Shown here: positions 8,968-18,240 of the stretch, piece by piece
How positions within the stretch are numbered: the stretch's first letter is position 1
How the letters are laid out: each line of letters opens with the position of its first letter
NCBI GenBank assembly: GCA_009838645.1
Contig: VXRC01000012.1
Span: 1-64,000 of the forward strand
Direction of reading: 5' to 3'
From: Gemmatimonadota bacterium
GTDB taxonomy: Bacteria; JAAXHH01
Length of the DNA: 64,000 bases
The notes under the pieces: generated by a model
The model's input: only the letters and a program-made list of their open reading frames with translations
What the model was told of the DNA's origin: nothing
The model's database searches: none
Translations under genes and position numbers: made by a program

Positions 8968-9705
8968 TCATCCGAACGCCTCGGCGAACTTCCGCGAACG
9001 CGTGTTGAGCAGGCTGTAGAAGCCGCGCACTTCCGGGTCGGGGTGGTCGCGCCAGAGACCGGTGGGTATGGTGGTGTACTGGCTGAGGACGGGTCCGTCG
9101 CGATGGCCGTAGTAGACCTGGACGGTCTTGCGTTCGTGGGGGGTCTTACGTACGGTGGCGGCGTGTACCACGGACAGGTTGAAGAGGATGACCGTGCCGG
9201 CCGGACCGTGGAGGTGGACCACACCGCGCTTTTCGACCTGTGCCTCGATGTCCAGTATGGGGCCGTCGGTGGGTTCCGGCGAAATGGAAAAGCAGTGGGT
9301 TTCCTCGCTCACGTCGGACAGGTAGAGCATCATCTGGAGGTAGCCGCAGCGGTGGGGCCGGTCGGTCATGTGGCTCCGGTCCCGGTGCCATACCTCCACC
9401 GGGTCGCCCGCGTGCGGCGCCATGTGGCGCAAGCAGGCCTCCGCGAGGCAACCGGGTCCTTCGAAGATAGTCTCGATCGGGTCGATGAGCACGGGGTGGC
9501 GGATCAGCCCGTCGAATTCCGGGGAGGATATGAGCGGCTCGCAGTTCACGCTCTGATGGCCGTCGAAGGCGATGGGCCGCCAGAAATACCCCGTCTCCGA
9601 CCGGTCACGGTCATACAGTTCGACGAAGCGGCCGACCTCTTCCGGGGTAAAGGGCTGTCCGAGACTTACGTAACCGTTTTGCTCGAAGAATTCGAGATCG
9701 ACCAC
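8968..9705 (-). CDS. Phytanoyl-CoA dioxygenase (PhyH) family protein
   Basis: An Fe(II)/2-oxoglutarate-dependent dioxygenase of 245 residues. Iron ligands are visible as VWHRD (HxD) and a distal His in VVHAATVRKTPHER, with the double-stranded beta-helix pattern between them (GPAGTVILFNLSVVH). I start it at GTG 9705, which follows a strong GGGGGAGG ribosome site by 11 bases. The longer frame to ATG 9747 runs through a 14-bp tandem repeat and is unlikely. The family hydroxylates small lipids, amino acids or phosphonates. The substrate here is unknown. It is the first of three PhyH genes in the window. Confidence 0.88.
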   Translation of the reverse strand: MVDLEFFEQNGYVSLGQPFTPEEVGRFVELYDRDRSETGYFWRPIAFDGHQSVNCEPLISSPEFDGLIRHPVLIDPIETIFEGPGCLAEACLRHMAPHAGDPVEVWHRDRSHMTDRPHRCGYLQMMLYLSDVSEETHCFSISPEPTDGPILDIEAQVEKRGVVHLHGPAGTVILFNLSVVHAATVRKTPHERKTVQVYYGHRDGPVLSQYTTIPTGLWRDHPDPEVRGFYSLLNTRSRKFAEAFG

Positions 9706-9724
9706 CGTTGGAGCGACCTCCCCC

Positions 9725-9773
9725 GCCTGCCACATCCCGCCCGCCACATCCCGCCTGCCACGTCCCGCCTGCC
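9725..9773. repeat. 14-bp tandem repeat upstream of a PhyH gene
   Basis: About three and a half copies of gcctgccacatccc occur just upstream of the ribosome site of the minus-strand PhyH gene. The unit is not a multiple of three, which fits non-coding DNA and argues for the shorter PhyH start. Confidence 0.85.
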
Positions 9774-9841
9774 TCGGTTCGCCCGCTCCGACCCATCTTT
9801 CTCGGTCTGCGATCTTCGGCGCACCCGCCCTGGTCCGCAGC

Positions 9842-10966
9842 TTACGCTCCGTTCATGACGTCCCGGAACATCTCCGAGAAGACGGCCCGGTCTCCTGGCG
9901 TGCCCACCGTGACCCGGACGAGGCGGTCCAGTCCCGGCACGGCGGGTTTTCTCAGGAACACGCCCTGTTCGATGAGGGCGTTCATCACGGCGCCGGCTCG
10001 TTCGCCCGTACCGAAATCGAAGGCGACGAAATTGGTCTGGGAAGGTAGCGAGGATATCCCCGCGTCCGCGGCCAGTTCACGGTAGTCTTCCCTTCCCGCT
10101 TCCACGGCTTTCACCACGCTCGCCACGAATTCCGGGTCGCGCAGGGAGGCCAGCGCGCCGGCCTGCGCCACAAGGCTCACGCCGAAATGCAGGCGGACTT
10201 TGTCGAAGGTCCGGATGACGTCCCGGTGGGCGATGGCGAAACCGACCCGGGCGCCGGCCATTCCGTGGGCTTTGGAGAAAGTGCGCACTCGGATCAGCCG
10301 GGGGTCGTCCACGTCGATGGGGAGAATAGTGTCCGGCGGCACGAAGTCGAGGTAGGCCTCGTCGAGAATGAAGAGGCAATCCGGCGGCAGGCGATCCAGT
10401 AGATCGGAGATGGCGTTGCTGCCGTAGTAAGAACCTGTCGGGTTGTCCGGATTGGACAGGTAGAGGATGGAGGCCTTCTGTTTCGCGGCCAGGTCCGTCA
10501 GCGCCGTCAAATCGTTGCGGTCGTTGCGGTAGGGCACCGTTTCCAGCCTGCCGCCGAAACCGTCGACGTGATAGACGAAGGTGGGGTAGCAACCGAGGGA
10601 TGCGGCGACCGCGTCGCCCGGGTCCATGTACATGCGGACGATCAGCCCCAGCAGGTCGTCGATCCCGGCGCCGAGGGTCACGTTCCCGATGTCCACGCCG
10701 TGCATCGCGGCCAGTTCGGCCCGCAGCTCATAGCCTTCCGGGTCGCAGTACCAGGCGACGCCTCGCGCGGCTTCGCTCATGGCCGCCTCGGCCCGGGGCG
10801 ATACGCCGAAGGCACTTTCGTTGGCGCCGATGCGCACCCGGAACGGTTTCCCCTGCTGCCGTTCGATGGTCTCGGGACCCACGAAGGGGGTCACGGAAGG
10901 CAGGTTCTCGACGATTTCGGAGTAAGGGGGTCTGGACATCGGATCCGGCGCGGTCAGGTTGGCCAT
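9842..10966 (-). CDS. Histidinol-phosphate aminotransferase-like PLP enzyme
   Basis: A 374-residue fold-type I aminotransferase. Features are IGANESAFGVSP at the N-terminus, SNPDNPTGSY (cofactor loop), LDEAYLDF, and RVRTFSKAHGMAGARVG with the Schiff-base lysine. These match the HisC branch. No other histidine genes are near, and a second HisC-like gene lies at 62.4 kb, so a role with another imidazole- or aromatic-type substrate is possible. The ATG at 10966 begins MANLTAPDP. The longer frame runs backward into the aldolase gene and has a repeat-rich composition. It lies 43 bases downstream of the aldolase gene on the same strand, so they probably share a transcript. Confidence 0.85.
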   Translation of the reverse strand: MANLTAPDPMSRPPYSEIVENLPSVTPFVGPETIERQQGKPFRVRIGANESAFGVSPRAEAAMSEAARGVAWYCDPEGYELRAELAAMHGVDIGNVTLGAGIDDLLGLIVRMYMDPGDAVAASLGCYPTFVYHVDGFGGRLETVPYRNDRNDLTALTDLAAKQKASILYLSNPDNPTGSYYGSNAISDLLDRLPPDCLFILDEAYLDFVPPDTILPIDVDDPRLIRVRTFSKAHGMAGARVGFAIAHRDVIRTFDKVRLHFGVSLVAQAGALASLRDPEFVASVVKAVEAGREDYRELAADAGISSLPSQTNFVAFDFGTGERAGAVMNALIEQGVFLRKPAVPGLDRLVRVTVGTPGDRAVFSEMFRDVMNGA

Positions 10967-11015
10967 GCCGGCCAGGTTATGCCATGCTGGCCGGGCTATG
11001 CTTGTCGGGTTATGC
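10962..11015. repeat. Degenerate ~14-bp tandem repeat between aldolase and aminotransferase
   Basis: Three or four imperfect copies of a unit like catggcataacctgg (minus-strand reading) fill the short gap between the aldolase stop and the aminotransferase start. It is the same kind of repeat as at 9725-9773. No regulatory role can be shown. Confidence 0.6.
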
Positions 11016-12035
11016 CGCGGTTTCCATGTCGGCGCTGTACGTGCCGGTCCGGGCGGCGCTGTTGCACATGGCACGGTGGTAAAAGGCTTCTTGCCCCGCC
11101 TGGAATCTGGCGGGATCTCCACCCCATGCCCGCAACGGGGCCGCCTGCAAGGCGCGGCCGTAGGAGAAACTGAGTTCCCACGGAAGCTCGCCGAACATGC
11201 GGTTCATGGCGTTCAGATGCGCCGTGGCGGTCTCGGAGGACTGCCCGCCCGAAAGGAAGGCGACGCCGGGTACCTCACGCGGGACGTTGCGCAGGAAGTT
11301 GTTCACCGTGCGGCGCGCGACATCGTCCACGGAAGCCTGCTCAGGACATTCCGATCCCGATATGACCATACTGGGTTTCAGGACGATCCCATCCAGCTTC
11401 ACCCCCTGCACGGCCAGGGCCTCGAACACTTGCCGCAGCGTAACGCCGGTAACCTCGTCGCACCGATAGATGTTATGGTCGCCGTCCATCAGCACTTCGG
11501 GTTCGACGATCGGTACGATGCCGCATTCCTGGCACAGGGCGGCGTAGCGCGCGAGGGCGTGGGCGTTGGCGTCAATACAGACGTCTGTGGGAATGCCTTT
11601 CCCGACGGTAATGACCGCCCGCCACTTGGCGAATTGGGCGCCCAGCTTCCTGTACCTCTTCAGGCGAGCCCGCAGGCCGTCGAGCCCCTCGGTGACTTTC
11701 TCCCCCGGGAAACCGGCCAGGTCATGAATGCCGGTATCCACTTTGATCCCCGGAATCACGCCTTTGTCGGACAACAGTTTGGGAAACGGCGTTTCGGCCT
11801 CGTCCGGGGCCTTCTGGCGCAGGGTCTCTTCGTAGAGGATGACGCCGCTTATGAACGCCTCCATGCCTTCGGTGGTGAACAGCATGTGCCGGTAGGCGCG
11901 GCGGTTCTCCTTCGTCGATGGCAGTCCGATGGCATTGAACCGTTGCCTTATGGTGCCGCTGCTTTCGTCCGCGGCCAGGATCCCCTTGTCCGGGGCGACC
12001 ATGGCACGGGCGACATCATTCAATTTGGAAGACAT
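11010..12035 (-). CDS. Class I fructose-bisphosphate aldolase
   Basis: A 341-residue Schiff-base aldolase that cleaves fructose 1,6-bisphosphate to triose phosphates. The animal/plant-type class I signature is clear: GILAADESSGTI near the start, VEPEVLMDGDHNI in the middle, LDGIVLKPSMVISG with the catalytic lysine, and LSGGQSSETATAHLNAMN. ATG 12035 has a GAGGAG 12 bases upstream. A TTG at 12047 would sit right on that site and is rejected. This class I form is less common in bacteria than class II. Confidence 0.95.
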   Translation of the reverse strand: MSSKLNDVARAMVAPDKGILAADESSGTIRQRFNAIGLPSTKENRRAYRHMLFTTEGMEAFISGVILYEETLRQKAPDEAETPFPKLLSDKGVIPGIKVDTGIHDLAGFPGEKVTEGLDGLRARLKRYRKLGAQFAKWRAVITVGKGIPTDVCIDANAHALARYAALCQECGIVPIVEPEVLMDGDHNIYRCDEVTGVTLRQVFEALAVQGVKLDGIVLKPSMVISGSECPEQASVDDVARRTVNNFLRNVPREVPGVAFLSGGQSSETATAHLNAMNRMFGELPWELSFSYGRALQAAPLRAWGGDPARFQAGQEAFYHRAMCNSAARTGTYSADMETAA

Positions 12036-12296
12036 CTTCTGCGACAACTCCTCACAGGATTGTTACCGGTATTACCGGATTTTCAATTGTTTCGTAGACC
12101 GTTAGAAATAACGCGCCCGAAGCCCGCCTGTCAATCCTTTCTTGGCCGGTTGCTTTTGGCTTGAAACGCGGTTCGTCCATCGATATAATACCGCCTGAAG
12201 CCTTTTCCGCTCCCCAATCCGCGTCCGATGACCACGGCAGGTCCGCACGGCGCCAGGACGCGGCATCGTCATCGATCCGGATGTCAGGCATCGTCC

Positions 12297-13829
12297 ATGC
12301 CCCGCGACACGATTGAGCCGCCCCGCGACACGATTGAGCCGCCCCGCGACACGATTGAGCCGCCCCGCGTTCTGGCCATCGACATCGGCACGTCGTCCGT
12401 GCGGGCGATCCTCTTCGACCGTGCGGCCCGCATCGCATCCCCCGCCTTTCAAAAAACCTACGACATGGAGACCACCCCGGACGGCGGTGTCCATATCGAC
12501 GCGGACCGCCTGGCGGCGGTTGTGGCTTCGGTACTCGACGACTTCTGCGCCTGGGGCGGGCATCCCGCGGGTGGCCGTCCCGCCATCGACGGAGTGGCCA
12601 TGACCACGTTCTGGCACAACGTCGTGGGCGTGGAGGGAGACCGCGCCGTGACCCCGCTGATCAGCTGGGCCGACACGCGGCCGGGGACGGTCATCGCCGA
12701 ACTGGCTGAGCGTCTCGACGCCGCCTCCGCCCACGGACGCACCGGTTGCGTGCTCCACGCATCCTATCTCCCCGCCAAGATATGCTGGTTCGCCCGGAAC
12801 GATCCCGATACGTTCGCCAGGGTGGAACGCTGGATGTCTATCGGCGAATACCTCTTCCTCAGGTTGTTCGGCGCGCCGGCCTGCAGCGTGTCCATGGCTT
12901 CCGGTACCGGATTGTTCAACGCCCACCGATGCGACTGGGACGACGAGACGCTGGCCGCGTTGCCGCTGGAACGGGACCAGCTGACGCCCTTAAGCGACGT
13001 GGACGAGCCGGTACGGGGTCTGACGGGTGAATACGCTTCCCGCTGGCCCGTCCTGGCTGGAGCGTCCTGGTATCCCGCCATCGGCGACGGCGCCTGCAAC
13101 AACATCGGCAGCGGTTGCGTGGACGAGGACCGCATCGCCCTGATGGTGGGCACATCCGGCGCCATGCGGATCATGCGGCGTGCCGCGGAGTTCTCGATCC
13201 CGGAGGGCCTGTGGTGTTACCGGTCGGACCGCCGCAGGATCCTCATGGGCGGCGCCCTGAGCAATGGCGGGAACGTCTACGGTTGGATGCACGACACGCT
13301 GCGCCTGGCCGGCGAACAGCGGGTCGAACGGGACCTGGGCGGGATGGCGCCGGACAGCCATGGCCTTACGGTGCTGCCCTTCTGGGCGGGCGAACGCAGT
13401 CCGGGCTGGCACGACGCCGCCCGGGCGGCCATTACCGGCATGACGCTGCACACCACGCCGCTGGACGTCATGCGGGCCAGCCTGGAGGCCACGGCTTACT
13501 GTTTCGCGAATATCCATGACCGGTTGCGGTCCATCTGGGGAGATACCGGCGAGATCGTCGCATCGGGGGCCGGCCTGCTGCAGTCGCCCGTCTGGATGCA
13601 GATGCTGGCCGATGTACTGGAACGGCCTATCACCGCCTCGAACGTGACCGAGGCCTCGAGCCGCGGCGCCGCGCTGCTGGCGCTGGAGGCCTGCGGCGCG
13701 CTGGAAGACCTGGCCGCCGCGCCGGCCCCCCTGGGCAAGACCTATGAACCGGATCGGGCGAACCGGGACCGCTACCGGGAAGCGATGAAACGGCAGCAGG
13801 ATCTGTACGATATGATGATGGACAGTTGA
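12297..13829 (+). CDS. FGGY-family carbohydrate kinase (gluconokinase-like)
   Basis: A 510-residue sugar kinase. VLAIDIGTSSVRAILFD is the first phosphate loop, TFWHNVVGVEGD and SWADTR fit the substrate region, and LMVGTSGAMRIM plus EIVASGAGLLQSPVWMQ fit the C-terminal ATPase lobe of the FGGY family. Similarity in these segments is closest to gluconate/xylulose kinases. It stands between aldolase and transketolase, which fits feeding a sugar phosphate into the pentose phosphate pathway. ATG 12297 opens directly into a threefold PRDTIEP repeat before the kinase fold begins. An upstream in-frame ATG at 12228 gives an unlikely basic extension. Confidence 0.88.
   Translation: MPRDTIEPPRDTIEPPRDTIEPPRVLAIDIGTSSVRAILFDRAARIASPAFQKTYDMETTPDGGVHIDADRLAAVVASVLDDFCAWGGHPAGGRPAIDGVAMTTFWHNVVGVEGDRAVTPLISWADTRPGTVIAELAERLDAASAHGRTGCVLHASYLPAKICWFARNDPDTFARVERWMSIGEYLFLRLFGAPACSVSMASGTGLFNAHRCDWDDETLAALPLERDQLTPLSDVDEPVRGLTGEYASRWPVLAGASWYPAIGDGACNNIGSGCVDEDRIALMVGTSGAMRIMRRAAEFSIPEGLWCYRSDRRRILMGGALSNGGNVYGWMHDTLRLAGEQRVERDLGGMAPDSHGLTVLPFWAGERSPGWHDAARAAITGMTLHTTPLDVMRASLEATAYCFANIHDRLRSIWGDTGEIVASGAGLLQSPVWMQMLADVLERPITASNVTEASSRGAALLALEACGALEDLAAAPAPLGKTYEPDRANRDRYREAMKRQQDLYDMMMDS
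12300..12362 (+). repeat. Three perfect 21-bp units at the N-terminus of the sugar kinase
   Basis: Three identical copies of the 21-bp unit ccccgcgacacgattgagcc(g) encode PRDTIEP. They lie between the start codon and the first kinase motif. Perfect identity means very recent expansion. Confidence 0.95.
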
Positions 13830-13934
13830 AGGGCCGGGTTGTATCTTAGCGGGCGTTTGACCCTGGCGAACTTAAATTTAACGAACCGCACGAACGAACG
13901 GCGTAATCGAACCGAACCGAAAAGGACGCGAACC

Positions 13935-16001
13935 GTGTCAGAACACGATCTCGAGCAACGATGCATCAACACCATCCGCCTGCTGGCCGTCGACGCCGTC
14001 CAGCAGGCCAACAGCGGCCACCCGGGCCTTCCCATGGAAGCCGCGCCCATCGCCTACGTGCTGTGGACGCGCCTCATGCGGTACAACCCGAAGAACCCCG
14101 ACTGGCCGAACCGCGACCGCTTCGTGCTCTCCGGCGGGCACGGGTCCATGCTGCTCTACGCCATGCTGCACCTCACCGGCTACGACCTTCCCCTCGATGA
14201 GATCAGGAACTTCCGGCAATGGGAAAGCCAGACGCCCGGCCATCCCGAATACGGCGATACGCCCGGCGTGGAGACCACCACGGGACCGCTCGGACAGGGC
14301 ATCGCGAACGCCGTGGGCATGGCCATGGCCGAGGCCCACCTGGCGGCCCGGTACAACCGCCCCGGCCACGAGATCGTCGACCACTACACCTATGTCATCG
14401 CCAGCGACGGGGACATGATGGAGGGCGTCGCCTCAGAGGCCTGTTCCCTGGCGGGGCACCTCGGCCTGGGCAAGCTGATCGTCCTCTACCTGGACAACAG
14501 CATCACGATCGACGGCGGCACGGACCTGGCCTTCTCGGAGAACACGGGCCTGCGGTTCGATGCCTACGGTTGGCACGTGCAGCGGGTCCTGGACGGCAAC
14601 GACCTCGCCCGGGTCGAAGCCGCGGTCGAAATGGCGCGGAACGAGACGGACCGTCCCTCGGTCATCCTGTGCCGAACGGTCATCGGCTACGGCAGCCCCA
14701 ACAAGGCCGGCACGTCCAAGGCCCACGGCGAGCCTCTCGGCGAAGAGGAAGTCGAACTGACCAAGCAAAACCTCGGGTGGCCGTTGAAACCTAAGTTCCT
14801 CGTCCCGGAGGACGTGCGCGCCAGGTTCCAGCAGATGGTCCCCTACGGCAAGGGATGGGAACTGGCCTGGCGTCAGGCCGTCGATGCCTACACGGCCGCC
14901 TTTCCCGAACTGGCGGAGACCTGGAAGCAGGCGATGGACGGGGAACTGGCGGCCGGCTGGGACGAAAACCTTCCGACCTTTTCGCCCGACCAGGGGGACA
15001 TGGCCACGCGGCAGGCGTCCGGTGTGACCATCAACGCGCTGTCCCAGCGCATCCCGGGCCTGCTGGGCGGTTCGGCGGACCTGGCCGGGTCCAACAACAC
15101 CATGGTGGAAGCCGAATCGAACTACGCCGCCGGAAACTTCGCGGGCCGCAACCTGCACTTCGGCGTGCGCGAACACGCCATGGCTTCCGCGCTGAACGGG
15201 ATGACGCTCCACGGGGGCCTGCGCCCCTACGCCGGCACGTTCCTCGTGTTCTCGGACTACATGCGGCCAGCCATCCGCCTCGCGGCCCTCATGGGCATCG
15301 CGCCGGTCTACGTCTTCACCCACGACAGCGTGGGACTGGGCGAAGACGGTCCGACCCACCAGCCCATCGAGCACTACATGGCGCTGCGGGCCATCCCCAA
15401 CCTGACCTTGATCCGACCCGCCGACGCCGCCGAAACGGAGGAAGCCTGGGTGGCGGCGCTAAGGCGCACGGACGGCCCCGTCGCCCTGGCCTTGACCCGG
15501 CAGAAACTGCCCGTGCTGGACCGGGAAGGAAACGGCGCGGCATCGGGCACGGCACCCGCCGAGGGGTTGGCGTCGGGCTCGGGTCTCGCGCCCGCCGACG
15601 GCCTGCACCGGGGCGCCTACGTCCTCGCCGATGCCGACGGAACGCCGGACGTGATCCTCATCGCTTCCGGTTCGGAGGTCCACCTGGCGCTCGCGGCCCG
15701 GGAAGCGCTGGCGGGTGAAGGGGTGGCCGCGCGCGTGGTCAGCATGCCGAGCTGGGAACTGTTCGAAGCGCAGACCGATGCGTACCGGGAGTCCGTGCTT
15801 CCCGCGTCGGTCACCGCGCGCCTGGCCGTGGAACCCGGCGTCACGCTGGGCTGGGAACGGTACGTGGGCCCGGGGGGCGACGTCATCGGACTGGAACGAT
15901 TCGGCGCCTCGGCGCCTTACCAGGACGTGTTCGAGCACTTGGGCTTCACGGCAGAAAACATCGCTGGCAGGGCGAAGGCGCTGGTTGAGGTCCGCGGGTG
16001 A
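13935..16001 (+). CDS. tkt: Transketolase
   Basis: A full-length (688 residues) thiamine-diphosphate enzyme that moves two-carbon units between sugar phosphates. Visible signatures are [13 protein letters not shown] at the N-terminus, the diphosphate/Mg loop [13 protein letters not shown] with [10 protein letters not shown], and [15 protein letters not shown] with the catalytic glutamate. GTG 13935 follows AAGGA by 9 bases. A frame to 13839 exists but has no signal for starting. Residues about 535-557 are a Gly/Ala/Ser-rich insert ([19 protein letters not shown]) at a domain junction, unusual for this enzyme and similar to inserts in MurD in this window. Confidence 0.95.
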   Translation: MSEHDLEQRCINTIRLLAVDAVQQANSGHPGLPMEAAPIAYVLWTRLMRYNPKNPDWPNRDRFVLSGGHGSMLLYAMLHLTGYDLPLDEIRNFRQWESQTPGHPEYGDTPGVETTTGPLGQGIANAVGMAMAEAHLAARYNRPGHEIVDHYTYVIASDGDMMEGVASEACSLAGHLGLGKLIVLYLDNSITIDGGTDLAFSENTGLRFDAYGWHVQRVLDGNDLARVEAAVEMARNETDRPSVILCRTVIGYGSPNKAGTSKAHGEPLGEEEVELTKQNLGWPLKPKFLVPEDVRARFQQMVPYGKGWELAWRQAVDAYTAAFPELAETWKQAMDGELAAGWDENLPTFSPDQGDMATRQASGVTINALSQRIPGLLGGSADLAGSNNTMVEAESNYAAGNFAGRNLHFGVREHAMASALNGMTLHGGLRPYAGTFLVFSDYMRPAIRLAALMGIAPVYVFTHDSVGLGEDGPTHQPIEHYMALRAIPNLTLIRPADAAETEEAWVAALRRTDGPVALALTRQKLPVLDREGNGAASGTAPAEGLASGSGLAPADGLHRGAYVLADADGTPDVILIASGSEVHLALAAREALAGEGVAARVVSMPSWELFEAQTDAYRESVLPASVTARLAVEPGVTLGWERYVGPGGDVIGLERFGASAPYQDVFEHLGFTAENIAGRAKALVEVRG

Positions 16002-16073
16002 CCGGAAAGCGTCGCACCCGGCCGCCAGTCGAACCCGGCCGCGCCGTGTACCTTCGAGCCGGTTCTAGTATGA

Positions 16074-17078
16074 TCAGAACCCGACCTCCTTGAACACCTC
16101 CAGCGGAATCTCCCGCTCCAGGTCTTTGAAGTACTGGTAGTTGGTGTCTACGACCCGGTATCCCATGTTGGTGTACAGGAGAATGGGGCGGGGGCTGCCC
16201 GTGTTCGCCTGGGTGGTGGCGTGCCGGTATCCGAGTTGGCGCATCTCCCTGAGCAGCACTTCCATCATGTACCGCCCGAACCCCTTGCCCTGTTCCCCCT
16301 TGCTCACCCGTCCTCCCACCGGACTGCCTTCGATGAAAAACCAGGGGATGTAGAAGGTTTCCTGCGCCAGGGCCGACCGGCAGAAATCCCCCAGCGACTG
16401 GGCGAATCCCTGCCCGATGCACTGATCTCCCCGGAGGAGCTGGAACTCCATGTTGGGCAGCCTGCCGCGCCCGGGCTGGACGTCGAACCGCGTAGTCACG
16501 CCTGGATCCGGCAGTACCGGATCGGGTACCGAGAAATCCGGGAGTTCGAGGAGGATGATCCCCCGCGTAATCCGGTAGTCGTTCATGCAAAGCAGGGCGC
16601 CCACATGGCCCATACGGTCGGATTGGAACGCGTGGCAGAAACGGTAGAACCGGTAGCCGAAATAGCTGAAGGCCCGTATCTGGCCGACACCCAAGTCTCG
16701 CAAGCGTGCCTCCGCCGCTTCCAGCAGCGCTTGGCCCGCCGGCCTCGCCCCGGCCCGGTAGTGGAAGAACCGGATGAGACCGATGCGGTCCTCCAGCAGC
16801 TCCTCGATCGGATGGAGTCCGACGCGGTCGTGCTCCTCGCCCCTGCGGCAGACGGCCACGTGGGCGAACCCCGCGACGGTGCCGTCGTCGCCTTCCACCA
16901 CCAGGATCGACTCGTCCGACAGGTCTTCGTAGGGCCTGTCCTTCTCTTCGTGCCACCGGACACCGGTCCGGAATTCATCCTCGGTGACGGGATAGCAGTA
17001 CGGCGTACCGGAGAATTGCTCGTTGTAGAAGTCCGTCAGGACGGACGCCTGGTCGAGTTCGAGGGTTCTGATTTTCAT
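16074..17078 (-). CDS. GNAT-family N-acetyltransferase, probably two GNAT domains
   Basis: 334 residues. The C-terminal half has the acetyl-CoA loop GEQGKGFGRYMMEVLL followed by GYRHATTQANTGSPRPILLYTN and ends MGYRVVDTN, a normal GNAT layout. The N-terminal half (ILVVEGDDGTVAGFAHVAV) looks like a second, more degenerate GNAT unit with GQALLEAAEARLRDLG. Substrate unknown. It is convergent with transketolase and stands alone. ATG 17078 is the obvious start. Confidence 0.8.
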   Translation of the reverse strand: MKIRTLELDQASVLTDFYNEQFSGTPYCYPVTEDEFRTGVRWHEEKDRPYEDLSDESILVVEGDDGTVAGFAHVAVCRRGEEHDRVGLHPIEELLEDRIGLIRFFHYRAGARPAGQALLEAAEARLRDLGVGQIRAFSYFGYRFYRFCHAFQSDRMGHVGALLCMNDYRITRGIILLELPDFSVPDPVLPDPGVTTRFDVQPGRGRLPNMEFQLLRGDQCIGQGFAQSLGDFCRSALAQETFYIPWFFIEGSPVGGRVSKGEQGKGFGRYMMEVLLREMRQLGYRHATTQANTGSPRPILLYTNMGYRVVDTNYQYFKDLEREIPLEVFKEVGF

Positions 17079-17211
17079 GGTGGTTGGGTCCCAGGGTGAT
17101 GGTCGTGTACCAATGGCCGTGTTCCGATGGCTGTACTTGTCGGGGCACTTGACTGATACGAATTTGGATGCATGGATACGGACCTGCTTGAGGGTTCTTG
17201 GTCGGTTTTCG

Positions 17212-17294
17212 ATTCACGTTGTTTTTGTATAATAGCGTGAATGACGTGCATAAATACCAGTTAATTCACGCTGATTTGACAATAACGCGTGAAT
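17212..17294 (+). promoter_or_regulatory. Twin 31-bp inverted repeats, likely operators for fic
   Basis: Two sites have the same design: attcacgt (17212-17219) with gcgtgaat (17235-17242), and attcacgc (17264-17271) with gcgtgaat (17287-17294). Each is a 31-bp inverted repeat with 8-bp arms and a 15-bp spacer, and they start 52 bp apart, about five helical turns. TATAAT at 17228-17233 lies inside the first, and TTGACA at 17276-17281 inside the second. The fic start is 16 bases downstream. This fits binding by one dimeric repressor at two sites, possibly the Fic protein itself. The wider gap 17079-17310 holds nothing else I can name. Confidence 0.6.
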
Positions 17295-17310
17295 GAATTA
17301 ACTTACTCCC

Positions 17311-18198
17311 ATGACAACCAAACCCATGAGAAACCGCATCCATTCCTTGAAACATGAATACGATTCCTTACGTAAAGGCAAGGATGCGCTCTTGACCATG
17401 ATCGACGAGGTGGAGATTGCCGAGAGCGTGTACAACTCGAACGCCATCGAGAATTCGACGCTGTCTCTCGAGGAAACGGAGCGGATCCTGATGGAACAAA
17501 TCCTCTCCCGCAATGTATCCATTCGTGAAGTCTACGAGGCGAAAAACCTTGCACGGGTCATGGAATACAAGCGAATCAGGTCGAAGGATACTGAACTGAG
17601 CGAAACCTTGATGCTGCAGTTCCACCAGATGCTGATGGGCGGAATCGACGATACCATCGCCGGACGATTCCGACAGCGGGGAGAATACGTACGAGTAGGG
17701 ACGCATATCGCACCGGCGCCCGAGCACGTGGAACGCATGATGGAAAACCTCCTGATCGATTACGTCAGCGATCTGGAATCTTATTTTCTGGACAAGATCG
17801 CGGTTTTTCACTTGGGTTTCGAATACATCCATCCATTCTGTGATGGAAACGGCAGACTGGGGCGGGTCATGATGAACTACCAGCTCCTGCAACTCGGTCT
17901 GCCCCGTATCATCATACGCAATTCGGAGAAGGAGAGGTACTACCAGGCGTTCAGGGAATATGAGGACGACGCCTCGACCAGGACCATGGAGAATATCGTA
18001 TTTCTCGGGCTTATGGAGTCGTTACACAAACGTCTGAGTTACTTGAGAAGCGAGGAAATAATCCGGCTTTCGGATTACATCAGCCAGAACCGCCTGTCGG
18101 CGCCGGCATTGACAAACGCCGCCCGGCGGCAAACCATTCCCGCGTTCCGCGAAAAGGGAGTTTGGAAGATCGGAAGAGACTACGAACATCGGGAATAG
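17311..18198 (+). CDS. Fic-family protein (AMPylator), class II with N-terminal inhibitory helix
   Basis: 295 residues. The catalytic loop HPFCDGNGRLGR starts at His174 and matches the Fic signature fully, so AMP transfer to a hydroxyl of a target protein is expected. SNAIEN at residues 43-48 matches the inhibitory (S/T)xxxE(G/N) motif in the N-terminal position, which holds the enzyme off until relieved. The last ~60 residues, from RLSDYISQNRLSAPALTNAA, resemble a winged-helix domain, as in Fic proteins that also regulate their own promoter. The operator-like repeats just upstream fit that idea. Local base use is more AT-rich than in neighbours, which suggests gain by transfer. Confidence 0.9.
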   Translation: MTTKPMRNRIHSLKHEYDSLRKGKDALLTMIDEVEIAESVYNSNAIENSTLSLEETERILMEQILSRNVSIREVYEAKNLARVMEYKRIRSKDTELSETLMLQFHQMLMGGIDDTIAGRFRQRGEYVRVGTHIAPAPEHVERMMENLLIDYVSDLESYFLDKIAVFHLGFEYIHPFCDGNGRLGRVMMNYQLLQLGLPRIIIRNSEKERYYQAFREYEDDASTRTMENIVFLGLMESLHKRLSYLRSEEIIRLSDYISQNRLSAPALTNAARRQTIPAFREKGVWKIGRDYEHRE

Positions 18199-18240
18199 AC
18201 AGACCGTATCGACACTACAACCCCAAGAAGGAACCGAATC

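Noticed and set aside
9706-9796. Longer PhyH start with a Gly/Trp-rich N-terminus
   Set aside because: It is only a translation of a 14-bp tandem repeat; a GTG after a strong ribosome site gives the usual length.
17276-17304. TTGACA with a possible -10 near 17299 as a fic promoter
   Set aside because: The -10 match is poor and the start would fall too near the ATG. TATAAT at 17228 is the better candidate.
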